From contig JAKLGZ010000001.1 of NCBI GenBank assembly GCA_022710385.1, forward strand, positions 40,615 through 104,614: DNA of 64,000 nucleotides, written 5' to 3'. The stretch is from Methanoregula sp. GTDB lineage: Archaea > Halobacteriota > Methanomicrobia > Methanomicrobiales > Methanospirillaceae. The first letter of the stretch is position 1; each line of letters opens with the position of its first letter. Of this stretch, positions 1-10,500 are shown in pieces. Below the pieces are notes generated by a model. That model was not told the origin of the DNA, searched no databases, and was given only the letters and a program-made list of their open reading frames with translations. The translations under genes and the position numbers were made by a program.

Positions 1-86
1 TCTATACTCTCCGTCAGGGATGCATGTCTGCCATTCTGGAAAGCGTTGAATATCCTTCTGATGGATGAGGGCCAGGGGAGACCATT

Positions 87-3000
87 GTGACGAAACTGTT
101 TTTGGGACTTGTTCTCTGTGTAGTGTTGATCGCCGGGGGCGAGGCAGCCGTACCGGTCGGGTACCAGTTCAACGGGACATGGGGAGGACTCGGCAGTGAG
201 CCTGGAAATTTTTCCAGCCCTCTTGGCATTGCATCGGACCAGGCAGGAAATGTCTACGTAGTCGATAGCAATAACCACAGAATCCAGAAATTTTCATCAA
301 GCGGGACATTTCTCACCGAATGGGGTAGTCTCGGTGAATGGAACGGATTCTTACAATACCCCGCTGGAATTACTGTTGATCGTGACGGAACTGTCCTTGT
401 TACCGATGCTGGGAATAACCGGGTCCAGGTATTTACCGATGAGGGGATGTTCATCAATGCCTGGGGTTCAGATGGGGTGGGGGATGGCGAATTCTGGTAT
501 GCGGAGGGTATCGCGTGCGATTCGGAAGGGAATGTATACGTCGTCGATCACGGGAATCACCGGGTCCAGAAATTCGACCCGACGGGAGTGTTCCTGGCCA
601 AATGGGGGAAAAATGGCGGTGACGGTTCATCAGGGACCGGACCGGGAGAATTTTATCATCCGCGTGGCATCCTGGTCGACCAGAGCGACAGGGTCTACGT
701 GGTCGATACTGAGAATAACCGAGTCCAGAAATTCGATCTGAACGGAAGTTACCTGGGAGAGTGGGGCTCCTTTGGTTCCGGAGATGGCAAGTTCACCGCT
801 CCGCGTGGCATTGCTGCAGATGGTGGCGGGAATGTCATGGTCGTGGAGGAATTGAATCACCGGGTCCAGAAATTCACCCCGGATGGAATTTTTATCTCAT
901 CATGGGGCATTGAGGGTTCGCTTGCCGGACAATTCTCTCATCCTTGTGGTATTGCTGTCGGTTCGAATGGTGAGATCTCTATAACGGATAGCAACAACCA
1001 CCGGATCCAGTGTTTCAGGCCGGTAATCTCCTTTGTCAACAAGATGGGGGCATCCGGAACCGGACCCGGCGAGTTCATCCTACCTACGGGTGTTGCCTAT
1101 GACGCCTTTGGGGACCTCTACATAACCGACATGGGAAATCACCGGATCCAGAAGTATGCTGCTGATGGGACCTGGTTGTGCTCATGGGGGACCCAGGGTG
1201 CAGAAGAGGGGCAGTTCCATTGGCCATGGGGTATCGCCATCAATGGAACCGGGTACGTCTATGTAGGTGATTCGATGAACAACCGGGTCCAGGTTTTTTC
1301 CGGAAACGGAACGTTTGTCACTTCGTGGGGCTATTATGGAACCGGAGCAGGAGAGTTCAATGCTCCGTGCGATATCGCACTTGATCCTGCAGACAGGGTA
1401 TATGTCGCCGATTACGGGAACCAGCGGATCCAGGTTTTTGAGGCTGACGGGACCTACCTGTTTACCGCATGGGGGGAAGGCTACCTTAATCCCCGGGGGA
1501 TTACGATAGACAGGAACGGGAATATTGTCTGTGCTGACGATGCTCTTCGCAGGATATACACTCTTTCTCCGACGGGAGCATATATCCGATATTGGGGATC
1601 AAACGGCACCGGACCCGGTGAATTTTATTTTCCTTCTGGAGTTGTGACTGACGGGAACGGGGATTTTTACATCACCGACACCATGAACCACCGGGTACAG
1701 AAGTTGAATGAAACCGGCGGGTTCATCGCATCATGGGGATCATTTGGGAGTGCTGATGGGCAGTGTAACCAGCCATACGGGATAGCCCTCAGTCCAGGGG
1801 GTGCCCTTGCCATCACCGATAGTGAAAATGCCCGTATTCTGCATTACACCACGACTGGAGCGAGGAGCCCAGTCCTTGGGTCAATCGATCCGGATACCGG
1901 TTTTCTCGGACTGCCAGTGACTATTGTCAGCCTCTCCGGCTCGTATTTCCAGGAAGGCCCGCCTGCACCCCAGGTCAATCTGAAAAGGGCCGGGCAGAGT
2001 CTGGTGAGAGGATCTGAGGTTTCCGTCCTGTCCCCAGAACGGATTGCCTGCAGGTTTGACCTTCCTGCAGATCCTGCTGCTGAGGGGATATGGGATGTTG
2101 TTCTCACCAATCCTGATGGTCAGTCAGTGACCCTTGGGAGTGCTTTCAGGATTGAATCCCTGCACGTGCTGGGGATAGATCCCCCTTCCGGTGTTATCGG
2201 AACTCCCGGCATCGGCTACTCGGTCACGGGAACCGGTTTTCACCCCGGCTCTTCTGATACTGAAGTGGCACTGAACCGATCAGGGTATCCTGATATTCCC
2301 GCCACAAATGTCACGGTTCAGTCTTCCCGGAACATCACCTGCAATTTCGGTTTTCCCTCTGATGAGGCTGTGCTGGGAATATGGAATGTTGTGGTTACCG
2401 GTCCGGGAGGACAATCTGCGTCTCTTCCGGATGGCTTTTCTCTTGTGCTCCCACCCCCATGTATTACTGATATTCATCCGTCAACAGGAGTGAACAATGC
2501 CAGTGTTAGGGTCACTCTCCTCGGATCGGGTTTCAGGCCTGGGATGAATGAGACCGCTGTACGACTCAATCAGACCGGACATCCCGATATTATCGGAACA
2601 TCGGTATCAGTTCTCTCATCAGGGGAGCTGTCCTGTCAATTTGGCATTCCTGCTGATGGAGCCGGGAGCGGAATCTGGGATGTCGTGGTGACAAATCCCG
2701 ATCACCAGGCAGGGAGTTTACAGGAAGGGTTCATTACCGCTCAGCCGGACAATTCATTCGTCCTGGAGTGGGGATCAGATGGAGTCGGACCCGGGCAGTT
2801 CTGGCACCCGTATGATATCACGGTCGATAAACAAAGGAGCAAGGTCTATGTGGTGGACTATAACCTGAACCGTGTCCAGAAGTTTACCACTGACGGCAGG
2901 TACCTGGGCGGATGGGGGTCCTGGGGGAATGGAACCAGCCAGTTCATGTGTCCAACCGGCATCGCAGTGGACAGTACCGGGAATATTTTTGTGGGAGACT

Positions 3001-5420
3001 CGTGGAATTACCGGGTCCAGAAATTCAACAGTACATTTGGCTACCTGACGCACTGGGGCTCTCCTGGAAATGATGAAGGCGAGTTCGACACACCATGGGG
3101 TGTTGCAGTGGACAGCGATGACAACGTCTATATTTCTGATTTTGATGGGGTGTATATCCAGAAATTCAACGGGAACGGTGAATTTATCCTGCGTTTTGGA
3201 GGGGCTGGATCTGGTCCGGGCCAGCTGGTGAATTCCTGGGCGGTCGCCGTTGACCGGAATGATGATGTACTGGTTGCCGATACCGTGAACCACCGCGTGC
3301 AGAAATTTTCAAAGAATGGAGATTTTCTCACTATGTGGGGTTCAGCCGGGACCGGGAACGGGCAATTTGACTTCAGCCGTGGTATCGCAACCGACGGCCT
3401 CGGGAACGTCTATGTTGTCGATGGAGGCAATAACCGGGTTCAGAGGTTCAGTGGTGACGGAGTATACCTGTCCCAGTGGGGTTCCTATGGGAATGGTTCC
3501 GGGCAGTTTGACTACCCCTATGGTATTGCCACGGACAGCGCCGGATTCGTCTATGTCGTAGATAATTTTAACCACCGGGTCCAGCTCTTTGCGCCCGGGG
3601 CCATCACACCGGGAATACGTTCGATTGACCCGAACAGCAGCATCCCCGGTTCCCCTGTGAACCTTACCATACAGGGGGCGAATTTCTACACCGGGGAGAT
3701 GAAACCCACCGTGATCCTTCACCGCACGGGGCATCCGGACATCATTGCGACGGAGGTCAATGCGGTCTCCTCTGATCTGATCACCTGCAAATGTATTCTT
3801 CCAACCGGGGGTGATGCAATCGGGGACTGGAATGTCACCATCACCAATCCCGATGGAAAGTCCATCACCCTTGTCGACGGGTTCAGTATTGTTCCTCCCA
3901 CTTCGATCACGCTTACGACTCCGGTTGGAGGTGAGAACTGGACCAGGGGGACTGATGTGACCCTGTCATGGATTTATCGTGATGATCCAGGTCCCCAGGT
4001 CAGGATCGAACTCCTCAAAGGAGCATCGCTGAGCCAGGTGATCCTTGAGAATGCCCCCATCGGGTTTGCCGGCTCAGGATTCGCTGTCTGGACGATACCC
4101 TTCGACCAGGATCCCGGGGCGGATTACCGGGTCCGGATCACCAGCGTCAGCACTCCCGCGTATACCGATACCAGCAGGGCAGCCTTTCGTATCAGTGCCG
4201 GTGCCCCGATAACGGTGACTGCGCCGAATGGCAACGAGAGCTGGAAACCGGGGACCAGCCAGAGAATCTGGTGGAAGTATACAGGGAATCCGGGACCTGC
4301 CGTTAAGATTGAGGCCCTCCGGGGAGAGACAGTCCTTGGAATTGTTACCCCGAGTACACCCCTCGGAGAGAACGGATTCGGTTCATTTCCTCTCACGGTG
4401 CCCATGAACGCCCCTTATGGCACCGATTATCGGATCCGGGTCACCGATACCAATGATTCCACCTGCACTGATACGAGTGATGGGCCCTTCAAGGTCATTT
4501 CAGGTACCGGGGCCTCCATCACTCTGGTTTCCCCCAACGGCGGTGATGACTGGCAGCAGGGCTCCACGCGTACGATCAGCTGGAACTATATCGGCGATCC
4601 TGGTCCAACAGTGAAGATTGAGGCACTTCGGGGAGATACGGTACTTGCGGTCATCGCTCCCGGTGCTCCGGTAGGTATAGGAGGTTCGGGATCGCTGAAC
4701 CTGACGTTGCCCATCAATGCCCCGCTCGGTACTGACTATCGTATCCGGATCTCAAGTACCAGTAATAGTGTCTACACCGATATGAGCGATGCCCCCTTCA
4801 GCATCAGTGGTAATACCAGTTCCTCAATAATGGTAATATCACCTGATGGTGGTGAAAACTACCTGCAGGGATCTACCCAGGCCATTCGATGGACCTATAC
4901 TGGAAATCCAGGACCCACGCTCAGGATCGAGGCATTGCGAGCTGAGAAGCTACTGGCAGTGATCATGTCTAGTTATCCAATCGGGGCAGGAGGTTCAGGC
5001 TCTTTCAACCTGACATTCCCCTACAACACGCCCCTCGGGTCTGATTACACGATCCGGGTCACCAGCACCAGCAATCCTGCCTGGACTGATACGAGCGATG
5101 ATTCATTCACAGTCAGTCCGGCGATCACCGTGGCGACTCCCAACGGGGGAGAAACCTATCAGGTTGGCGACATCCTTTCCATGAATTGGACCTATACCGG
5201 CAATCCCGGCCCGACAGTGGATATTGCTGTGATGAAGGGGCCAGCCACCCTGAAAACACTCGCCGGTATCTCCATCGGAGCAGGTGGATCCGGATCCTAC
5301 CAGGTGACAATTCCTTCCTCAACCCCATCGGGATCTGATTACAAGATCCAGGTTACCAGCACCAGCTATCCCGCTTGTAGTGATAGGAGTGATGAGGCGT
5401 TCACGATCATTGCCGGGTGA
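87..5420 (+). CDS. Giant secreted NHL / IPT-TIG / KNH-like repeat surface protein
   Basis: A 1777-residue exported protein, probably displayed on the cell surface for binding or adhesion. The start is GTG, preceded by GGGGAG at good spacing, and residues 1-20 form a signal peptide. About twelve NHL repeats (signature like NHRVQKF) fill residues 25-590, which would make two six-bladed propellers. Three IPT/TIG-like domains follow (about 592-888), then six more NHL repeats (889-1170), one TIG-like domain (1171-1268) and five roughly 100-residue KNH-like modules (1269-1777, each opening with a P-N-G-G-E-x-W type motif). No C-terminal membrane segment is visible and the protein ends with FTIIAG. 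Ligand is unknown. Confident on architecture, not on role. Confidence 0.93.
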   Translation: MTKLFLGLVLCVVLIAGGEAAVPVGYQFNGTWGGLGSEPGNFSSPLGIASDQAGNVYVVDSNNHRIQKFSSSGTFLTEWGSLGEWNGFLQYPAGITVDRDGTVLVTDAGNNRVQVFTDEGMFINAWGSDGVGDGEFWYAEGIACDSEGNVYVVDHGNHRVQKFDPTGVFLAKWGKNGGDGSSGTGPGEFYHPRGILVDQSDRVYVVDTENNRVQKFDLNGSYLGEWGSFGSGDGKFTAPRGIAADGGGNVMVVEELNHRVQKFTPDGIFISSWGIEGSLAGQFSHPCGIAVGSNGEISITDSNNHRIQCFRPVISFVNKMGASGTGPGEFILPTGVAYDAFGDLYITDMGNHRIQKYAADGTWLCSWGTQGAEEGQFHWPWGIAINGTGYVYVGDSMNNRVQVFSGNGTFVTSWGYYGTGAGEFNAPCDIALDPADRVYVADYGNQRIQVFEADGTYLFTAWGEGYLNPRGITIDRNGNIVCADDALRRIYTLSPTGAYIRYWGSNGTGPGEFYFPSGVVTDGNGDFYITDTMNHRVQKLNETGGFIASWGSFGSADGQCNQPYGIALSPGGALAITDSENARILHYTTTGARSPVLGSIDPDTGFLGLPVTIVSLSGSYFQEGPPAPQVNLKRAGQSLVRGSEVSVLSPERIACRFDLPADPAAEGIWDVVLTNPDGQSVTLGSAFRIESLHVLGIDPPSGVIGTPGIGYSVTGTGFHPGSSDTEVALNRSGYPDIPATNVTVQSSRNITCNFGFPSDEAVLGIWNVVVTGPGGQSASLPDGFSLVLPPPCITDIHPSTGVNNASVRVTLLGSGFRPGMNETAVRLNQTGHPDIIGTSVSVLSSGELSCQFGIPADGAGSGIWDVVVTNPDHQAGSLQEGFITAQPDNSFVLEWGSDGVGPGQFWHPYDITVDKQRSKVYVVDYNLNRVQKFTTDGRYLGGWGSWGNGTSQFMCPTGIAVDSTGNIFVGDSWNYRVQKFNSTFGYLTHWGSPGNDEGEFDTPWGVAVDSDDNVYISDFDGVYIQKFNGNGEFILRFGGAGSGPGQLVNSWAVAVDRNDDVLVADTVNHRVQKFSKNGDFLTMWGSAGTGNGQFDFSRGIATDGLGNVYVVDGGNNRVQRFSGDGVYLSQWGSYGNGSGQFDYPYGIATDSAGFVYVVDNFNHRVQLFAPGAITPGIRSIDPNSSIPGSPVNLTIQGANFYTGEMKPTVILHRTGHPDIIATEVNAVSSDLITCKCILPTGGDAIGDWNVTITNPDGKSITLVDGFSIVPPTSITLTTPVGGENWTRGTDVTLSWIYRDDPGPQVRIELLKGASLSQVILENAPIGFAGSGFAVWTIPFDQDPGADYRVRITSVSTPAYTDTSRAAFRISAGAPITVTAPNGNESWKPGTSQRIWWKYTGNPGPAVKIEALRGETVLGIVTPSTPLGENGFGSFPLTVPMNAPYGTDYRIRVTDTNDSTCTDTSDGPFKVISGTGASITLVSPNGGDDWQQGSTRTISWNYIGDPGPTVKIEALRGDTVLAVIAPGAPVGIGGSGSLNLTLPINAPLGTDYRIRISSTSNSVYTDMSDAPFSISGNTSSSIMVISPDGGENYLQGSTQAIRWTYTGNPGPTLRIEALRAEKLLAVIMSSYPIGAGGSGSFNLTFPYNTPLGSDYTIRVTSTSNPAWTDTSDDSFTVSPAITVATPNGGETYQVGDILSMNWTYTGNPGPTVDIAVMKGPATLKTLAGISIGAGGSGSYQVTIPSSTPSGSDYKIQVTSTSYPACSDRSDEAFTIIAG

Positions 5421-5470
5421 TGAGAGTAGAGAGAAAAGAGTGTACCGGTCGAGAAGGGAATCCCAATTTC

Positions 5471-5486
5471 AACTTTTTTATATGAA
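5471..5486 (+). promoter_or_regulatory. Possible TATA box with long leader before the 5677 gene
   Basis: A T-rich TTTTTTATATG element lies in the gap after the giant surface gene. If used, the transcript would have a leader of about 165 nt. The leader carries a strong AGGAGGT at about 5514 that is not followed by an ATG. Function is inferred only. Confidence 0.35.
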
Positions 5487-5676
5487 CTTGCATGTGGATA
5501 ACTGACCAGGAAAGGAGGTATCAGGACCATCACTCTTTTATCCCGGCGGAAAGAGAGACTCTGTTTGAACGATGACCCTGTCGTTGCCATCGGGAATTCT
5601 GTGTAGCGAGTCTCCCCCGTGCTGATAAGGGAGGGGATACCGTTCGGTGAGGGCAGGGCAGAGGTGAAGAGGACCG

Positions 5677-6114
5677 ATGGAATTGGGTGATGAGGAAGAC
5701 CAGCGTCTGGAGGAGATCTGGATCACTATCCTCAGGCGACTCACCCGGACCATCTCCCGGACCCCGTCCGGGATCCCGGAATATCACCCTGGTCCTCCCA
5801 AGACGCCCCTGGAATCCCACCGTCCGCTCCCTCACCTCGCCGGTGTCTATGCTTCGTCAGACCTGGCTGCCGCTATCGCAGGCGATCTGATCGGGCGTGA
5901 CCTCCCCGTCAAAGTCGAGCGACATGAGACCCCTCCTCCGTATTCCCAGGTTATCGGGGATCACACCGGCACCCTGGTGCGCGGACATACCGGCCCGGTC
6001 TGGGTGGTGTGGACAGATTACCACAACAACAGGTGTGAGACTATGCAAGGACCGGCCGGAAAAGACATAATCCCACCAGGTATGAGGGGCGATCAGACAA
6101 GGAAGATACCATGA
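5677..6114 (+). CDS. Small conserved hypothetical protein, paralogue of the 19052 gene
   Basis: A 145-residue protein of unknown function. Its C-terminal half (about residues 54-115) aligns with the product at 19052-19510: both share a block like AGxYxxxxxAxxIAxxLI, a P-V-x-V-E stretch and a closing GPVWV motif. The start is supported by GAAGAGG just upstream. The stop overlaps the moeA start (ATGA), so the two genes are probably co-translated. The alternating hydrophobic pattern suggests a small alpha/beta domain. No catalytic motif, signal peptide or membrane segment is visible. No recognised family. Confidence 0.7.
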   Translation: MELGDEEDQRLEEIWITILRRLTRTISRTPSGIPEYHPGPPKTPLESHRPLPHLAGVYASSDLAAAIAGDLIGRDLPVKVERHETPPPYSQVIGDHTGTLVRGHTGPVWVVWTDYHNNRCETMQGPAGKDIIPPGMRGDQTRKIP

Positions 6115-7337
6115 AAGGCATGACCCACGGATTTGCCGATGCTTTGCGATTGACACTGGAACATATTACCCCGCTTTCCACGGAGACAATCTCCCTTCTT
6201 GACAGTGTCGGCAGCATTGCCGCAGAAGACCTCTATGCCCTTATTGATTCCCCTTCCATGGATTCCTCCCGGAAAGATGGCTATGCGGTCCGGTCCGGTG
6301 AGGTGGCTGGAGCGACCCCGGATCATCCTGTCCGGCTTCGCCTGGTTGGATCCATCGCGGCAGGAGGCGCGAACAATATCGGTGTCATACCAGGTACGAC
6401 AGTGCGGGTCCTGACCGGAGCCTGCATCCCGGAAGGGGCAGATGCAGTGGTCTCCGAAGAATTCGCCGTAAAGGAATCCCACGAGGTGCTGATAGAAAAC
6501 CCGGCTGCACCAAAAAACATCCTGCCCCGTGGGAGTGATGTCTCGTTCGGGCAGTGCCTTCTCTCAAAGGGTTCATCAATAACACCGGTCATGGCCGGGC
6601 TCCTTGCGTTAGCCGGGCATAGCCGGATCCCGGTATACCGAAGCCCTGCAATCGGGATTGTGGGAACCGGGGATGAGATCATCGAGCCGGGAGAACCCCT
6701 CCCTAAGGGCAAGATCTATGCAAGCAACATCATCACGCTGGCAGGATGGTGCCGGAGATATGGGGGCTCCGCCACCCTCGCCCTGGTCCCGGATGATCCT
6801 GATGCCATCTTTCGAACCCTGCACCGCCTGTCCCTGGAGACCGATGCGCTGATCACCAGCGGAGGGGCATGGACGGGAGACCATGACATGGTGGCCTCAG
6901 TCCTTGGGAGCCTCGGATGGGAGCAGGTCTTCCACCGGATCCGGATCGGCCCGGGGAAAGGGGTCGGCTTTGGCATGCTTGGGGGAAAACCCGTGTTTGT
7001 CCTTCCCGGTGGGCCACCCTCCAATCTCATGGCGTTCCTGCAGATTGCACTCCCTGGTCTCCAGGCGCTTTCAGGAGATGCCCATCCAGGATTGCCCCGG
7101 ATCCGCGCAAGGCTGGGGTCCGATCTGGTGGGCGGGGATCGTGACTGGACCGACTTTTTCTTCGGTACACTCTCACTGGAAGGTGAAATGGTGGTGTTTT
7201 ACCCGATGATGAAACGGAGCCGGCTATCTGCAGTGGCGGGAGCTACCGCCATTGGAGCAATCCCTGAAGGTGAGGACTCTCTCCATGAAGGGGAGGTCAT
7301 CGGGGTCCAGCTCATCGGGCACGGAATGGAGCCATGA
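6111..7337 (+). CDS. moeA: Molybdopterin molybdenumtransferase MoeA
   Basis: A 408-residue cytoplasmic enzyme that inserts molybdate (or tungstate) into adenylylated molybdopterin in the last step of Moco/Wco synthesis. Visible family marks are the N-terminal DGYAVRSG region, GACIPEGADAVV, the MoCF-binding GTGDEI segment near residue 184, and SGGAWTGDHD near 249 in place of the common SGGxSxGxxD. The usual PGNPVS loop reads PGGPPSN, a variant. Length is normal. The start overlaps the stop of the upstream small gene by ATGA. Methanogens need this cofactor for formylmethanofuran and formate dehydrogenases. No other Moco gene is nearby. Confidence 0.93.
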   Translation: MKGMTHGFADALRLTLEHITPLSTETISLLDSVGSIAAEDLYALIDSPSMDSSRKDGYAVRSGEVAGATPDHPVRLRLVGSIAAGGANNIGVIPGTTVRVLTGACIPEGADAVVSEEFAVKESHEVLIENPAAPKNILPRGSDVSFGQCLLSKGSSITPVMAGLLALAGHSRIPVYRSPAIGIVGTGDEIIEPGEPLPKGKIYASNIITLAGWCRRYGGSATLALVPDDPDAIFRTLHRLSLETDALITSGGAWTGDHDMVASVLGSLGWEQVFHRIRIGPGKGVGFGMLGGKPVFVLPGGPPSNLMAFLQIALPGLQALSGDAHPGLPRIRARLGSDLVGGDRDWTDFFFGTLSLEGEMVVFYPMMKRSRLSAVAGATAIGAIPEGEDSLHEGEVIGVQLIGHGMEP

Positions 7338-7559
7338 GAGGGGATCCATTCTGATACCGACAGGAAAGTCGCCCTCGACAATCGGCATTCGCATTTCTTT
7401 GGAGCGAAAAGGCCGATAAAAGAGATACCGTTGCAGGAGGTATTCTTCGGAAGGGACCACTCTGTACTCGAGCAGGGGCTGTATCCCCCTGATCCCCCGT
7501 GAATGGAGGACGAAGATCCATCTGGAGAGACGATCATCGACACACATTGGCAGACGCAT
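7224..7559 (-). CDS. Hypothetical protein overlapping the moeA 3' end
   Basis: A 111-residue reading frame lying 31 bp downstream of the AAA ATPase gene on the same strand. Its last third is antisense to the moeA 3' end. The first ~70 codons are outside any other gene, have a G/C-biased third position (about 60 percent) and encode a plausible amphipathic sequence rich in Arg, Tyr and Leu. No strong ribosome-binding site is visible before the ATG and I recognise no family. It may be a third member of the AAA/VWA unit or a chance frame. Confidence 0.4.
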   Translation of the reverse strand: MRLPMCVDDRLSRWIFVLHSRGIRGIQPLLEYRVVPSEEYLLQRYLFYRPFRSKEMRMPIVEGDFPVGIRMDPLSWLHSVPDELDPDDLPFMERVLTFRDCSNGGSSRHCR

Positions 7560-7590
7560 TCCTGGTTGGAATAGGAGGAATCAGCAGGTA

Positions 7591-10500
7591 TCAGATCTTC
7601 TCCCCGGCCGGTGACCACGGGATGAACCTGACCTCCATCCCGGAAGAACCAACCCCGGACTCCCTGAGGATCCCGTTCATTGCAGAGAGAAAGTCGTTTT
7701 CGAGGCTGACCACGAGCGTGTCCTGTTCCTTGTAATACCGGATGTCAGAGATCGGGAGACCCTGCCATCGAACTTCCCTGCCATCCCCGGCATGCAGGAC
7801 GGTCGTCCCGGCAGGATAGCCCGCCTGGTTGATCACAAGACCGGTGCCATCGCCCTTTCGGCCCACAGCAAATGAGAAGAGGCGTTCCATCGGACGGTAC
7901 TCCAGGGAGATGTTGCTTATCTCAAGGTGAACAAGGGGATCGTGAGCCGGTCCGGTCCGTGCATACTGCCAGGGATGCCCTGACTCCTGGAATGACGCAA
8001 CGAGGTGGCTAAGGATCCAATCATACCGGTCATCCTCGATGACCTTCAGCCGGCCGAACCGGCCTGGGAGCGAGGCGAGCTCCAGGGTTGCCACAGGGTT
8101 AGGTTGGCCAAGCCAGAATCCACGGACAATCGGGGGTGTACCTTTCAGCCCTCCACTGCTGCCCCCTTCCTGGAGGAACCGGACGATGAAGACCGACCGC
8201 AGGTGATCCCTCCCATTGGAGTCGCAGACCAGGATATCTCCCCTGGAGAGCTGGGTTCCCCTCCGGATCGGCTCGGCACACTCCCGGAACTCTGCAAGTA
8301 TCATGCTCATTTTTGATTCGGCTATCATATCCCTCGGCTTTACGGTACTCAGGAACACGGAAGCCGCATACCGCCGCAAGGCCTGGAGGTGCTCCTGGGT
8401 CTCTGGGAGAAGTACCTGCCTCCGCCTCTCTTCGCAGACATCGAGGAGAGAGAACGGGATCACCAGTTGTTCAGAGAGCGGATGCTGATCCCCTTCGGAC
8501 GGAGACAGATCCCAGATGACCGGACCAAACCCGTCCACCTCCACGACAAACCCGATCTGTATCCCTTTGCCGGGTATGAGGGTGTAGAGGATATCCCCGA
8601 ACCCTAACCGGACAGTCGAACGAGGCCGGGCATAGACAAAGAGATCCTCAAGGCGGGGATATGCTGTCCGAATAAGGGGGGCAAGGATGGCAGACTGGTA
8701 GGATCCAGTAGCCATCGATCTGAATCCTGCTCCGCGTATCCCCACAGCAGCTGCACACGTATCTTCAAGAATAAGGAAGAGGGTCCCTTCATGATAGGCC
8801 AGGCCCCGGAAGGGATCGCCTGCACAGGGTACCTGGGCTCCTCCTTCCCTCCCACTCCAGGCACATATCCCGCCCTTCCAGCGGACCATACCTTCTCCGG
8901 GAATATGAATCGCCCATCCATCCGGAGTGGCAACCAGCCGGAAGCCTGCCGGATGTTCACGGCTGACCTCCCCCTCACGATACGAAGGGCTGGTCCAGGG
9001 GGGTGAAGGGAGGCGGTAAAGGGTCCTGACAAATTCCTGGCAGCTCCCGCATGCCTGCACCATCTCTCTGACGATCATCGCAAGTGATGGCGATGCAGGG
9101 ATTTTTGTCTCTGGTTGGGCCATCTCGTAGATGGCAAGGGTATGCATCTGATCGGAGGCGACAAGCACATACTCACCTCCACTCCTGTGCAGGGAGGGTG
9201 CCGGTGATGAGGGGAGGTTTGTGATCAGGGCTGGGTATCCTGTCCGGTGGTTCACTGCTTCAGCAGAGAACGCGTGTCTGCCCTGCGTGACCCTGACCTC
9301 CATTTCAAGGACCCTGTATTCATCCCCATGGTCCATCAGGAGCAGTCCGCCAGGGGAGAACCCGGCCTTGATCTCATCGCAGGCATTGGCGTCCCTGCCG
9401 CATGCAAGGAGGATCTCGGCAATCCGGAGGTGACATACCCAGTCTCTTCCGGCAGGGATGTGGGGAATCATCTCCCTTAAAACCCTGATTGCTGCGAGCG
9501 GTTTTCCTATTGCCTGGTAGGTCTCTGCAAGGGCGATACCCTTCTCCTCGTCGCCTTTCTTCTGGTCCCACGAGGTGCGAAATCGTTCGAGTGCAGCCGA
9601 GGCCGCAAGAACGTTCCGGTCGTAACCCGCAGCCGAGAGAGCTGCCTGTACCGCATGCAGCTCCCGGCCATCCCTCGGCCCGTAGCAGCTGCAGAGGAGA
9701 TCCACCAGGTTGACAGCCCTGGACGCATACTGAAGCCCCCGTTCGATCGCCGCCTCCTCGTTCCTCATCGTCACCGGTTCGAAGAGCATTCCGCTGCTGT
9801 ACAGGGGATGGAGGGTATAATATCCCTGGACCACATCGGATACAAAGTCGGGATCGGCTCCCGGATACTTCCTCTTCAGCACTTCGACCGCCTGCCCGGG
9901 AGGGAGGTGAACGATAGTATGGATGGAGAACCGGTCCATGAACTCGAACGAGAAGTCATTCACCTCGTAAGGAGGCCGGTTGGGGTTGATATTCACACAG
10001 ATTGAGGCCCTGACCGGGACCTCTCTTCCTCCCGGCAACCTGACGGACCGGTCCTGGAGCAGGTCATTAAACGAGACGAGAACCCCGGGCTGTGCCTTGT
10101 TCGCCTCGTCAAGCACGATGATCCACCCGTGATCCGGGTCAGTGAGGGCACGCAGACCGAGCGTCGCGGTATCCCCTGTTTTCCCTGCCTCGTCCTCGCC
10201 AAAACTCCGGTACGTGAGGAGGTCTGAGACCCGGGTCTCGCCGCTCATCCCAATCACGAGGAGATTGTAATTGAGGAGGTGGGCGAGGTAACTCTCGATC
10301 TTGTTCTTCCCGACCCCGGCCTCCCCGATAAGCAGGATATTTTCACCGAGTGCGATGTCTTTTAGGATCCATTCCAGGTCGGCAAGGTTCTGCGGGACCT
10401 CCTCAATCTCGGTATCGGGCACGTATGGCCCCCCCTGACCGAGGGGATATGCCACCGATCCGATCCGGAGCAGCGGGGCATTGCCCCCCTCTTCCCGGAC

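Noticed and set aside
200..3600. Regular direct repeats that could be mistaken for a CRISPR or minisatellite array
   Set aside because: The recurring AACCACCGGGTCCAGAAATT-type units are in frame, spaced at about 140-150 bp and encode NHL repeat signatures; spacers are coding.
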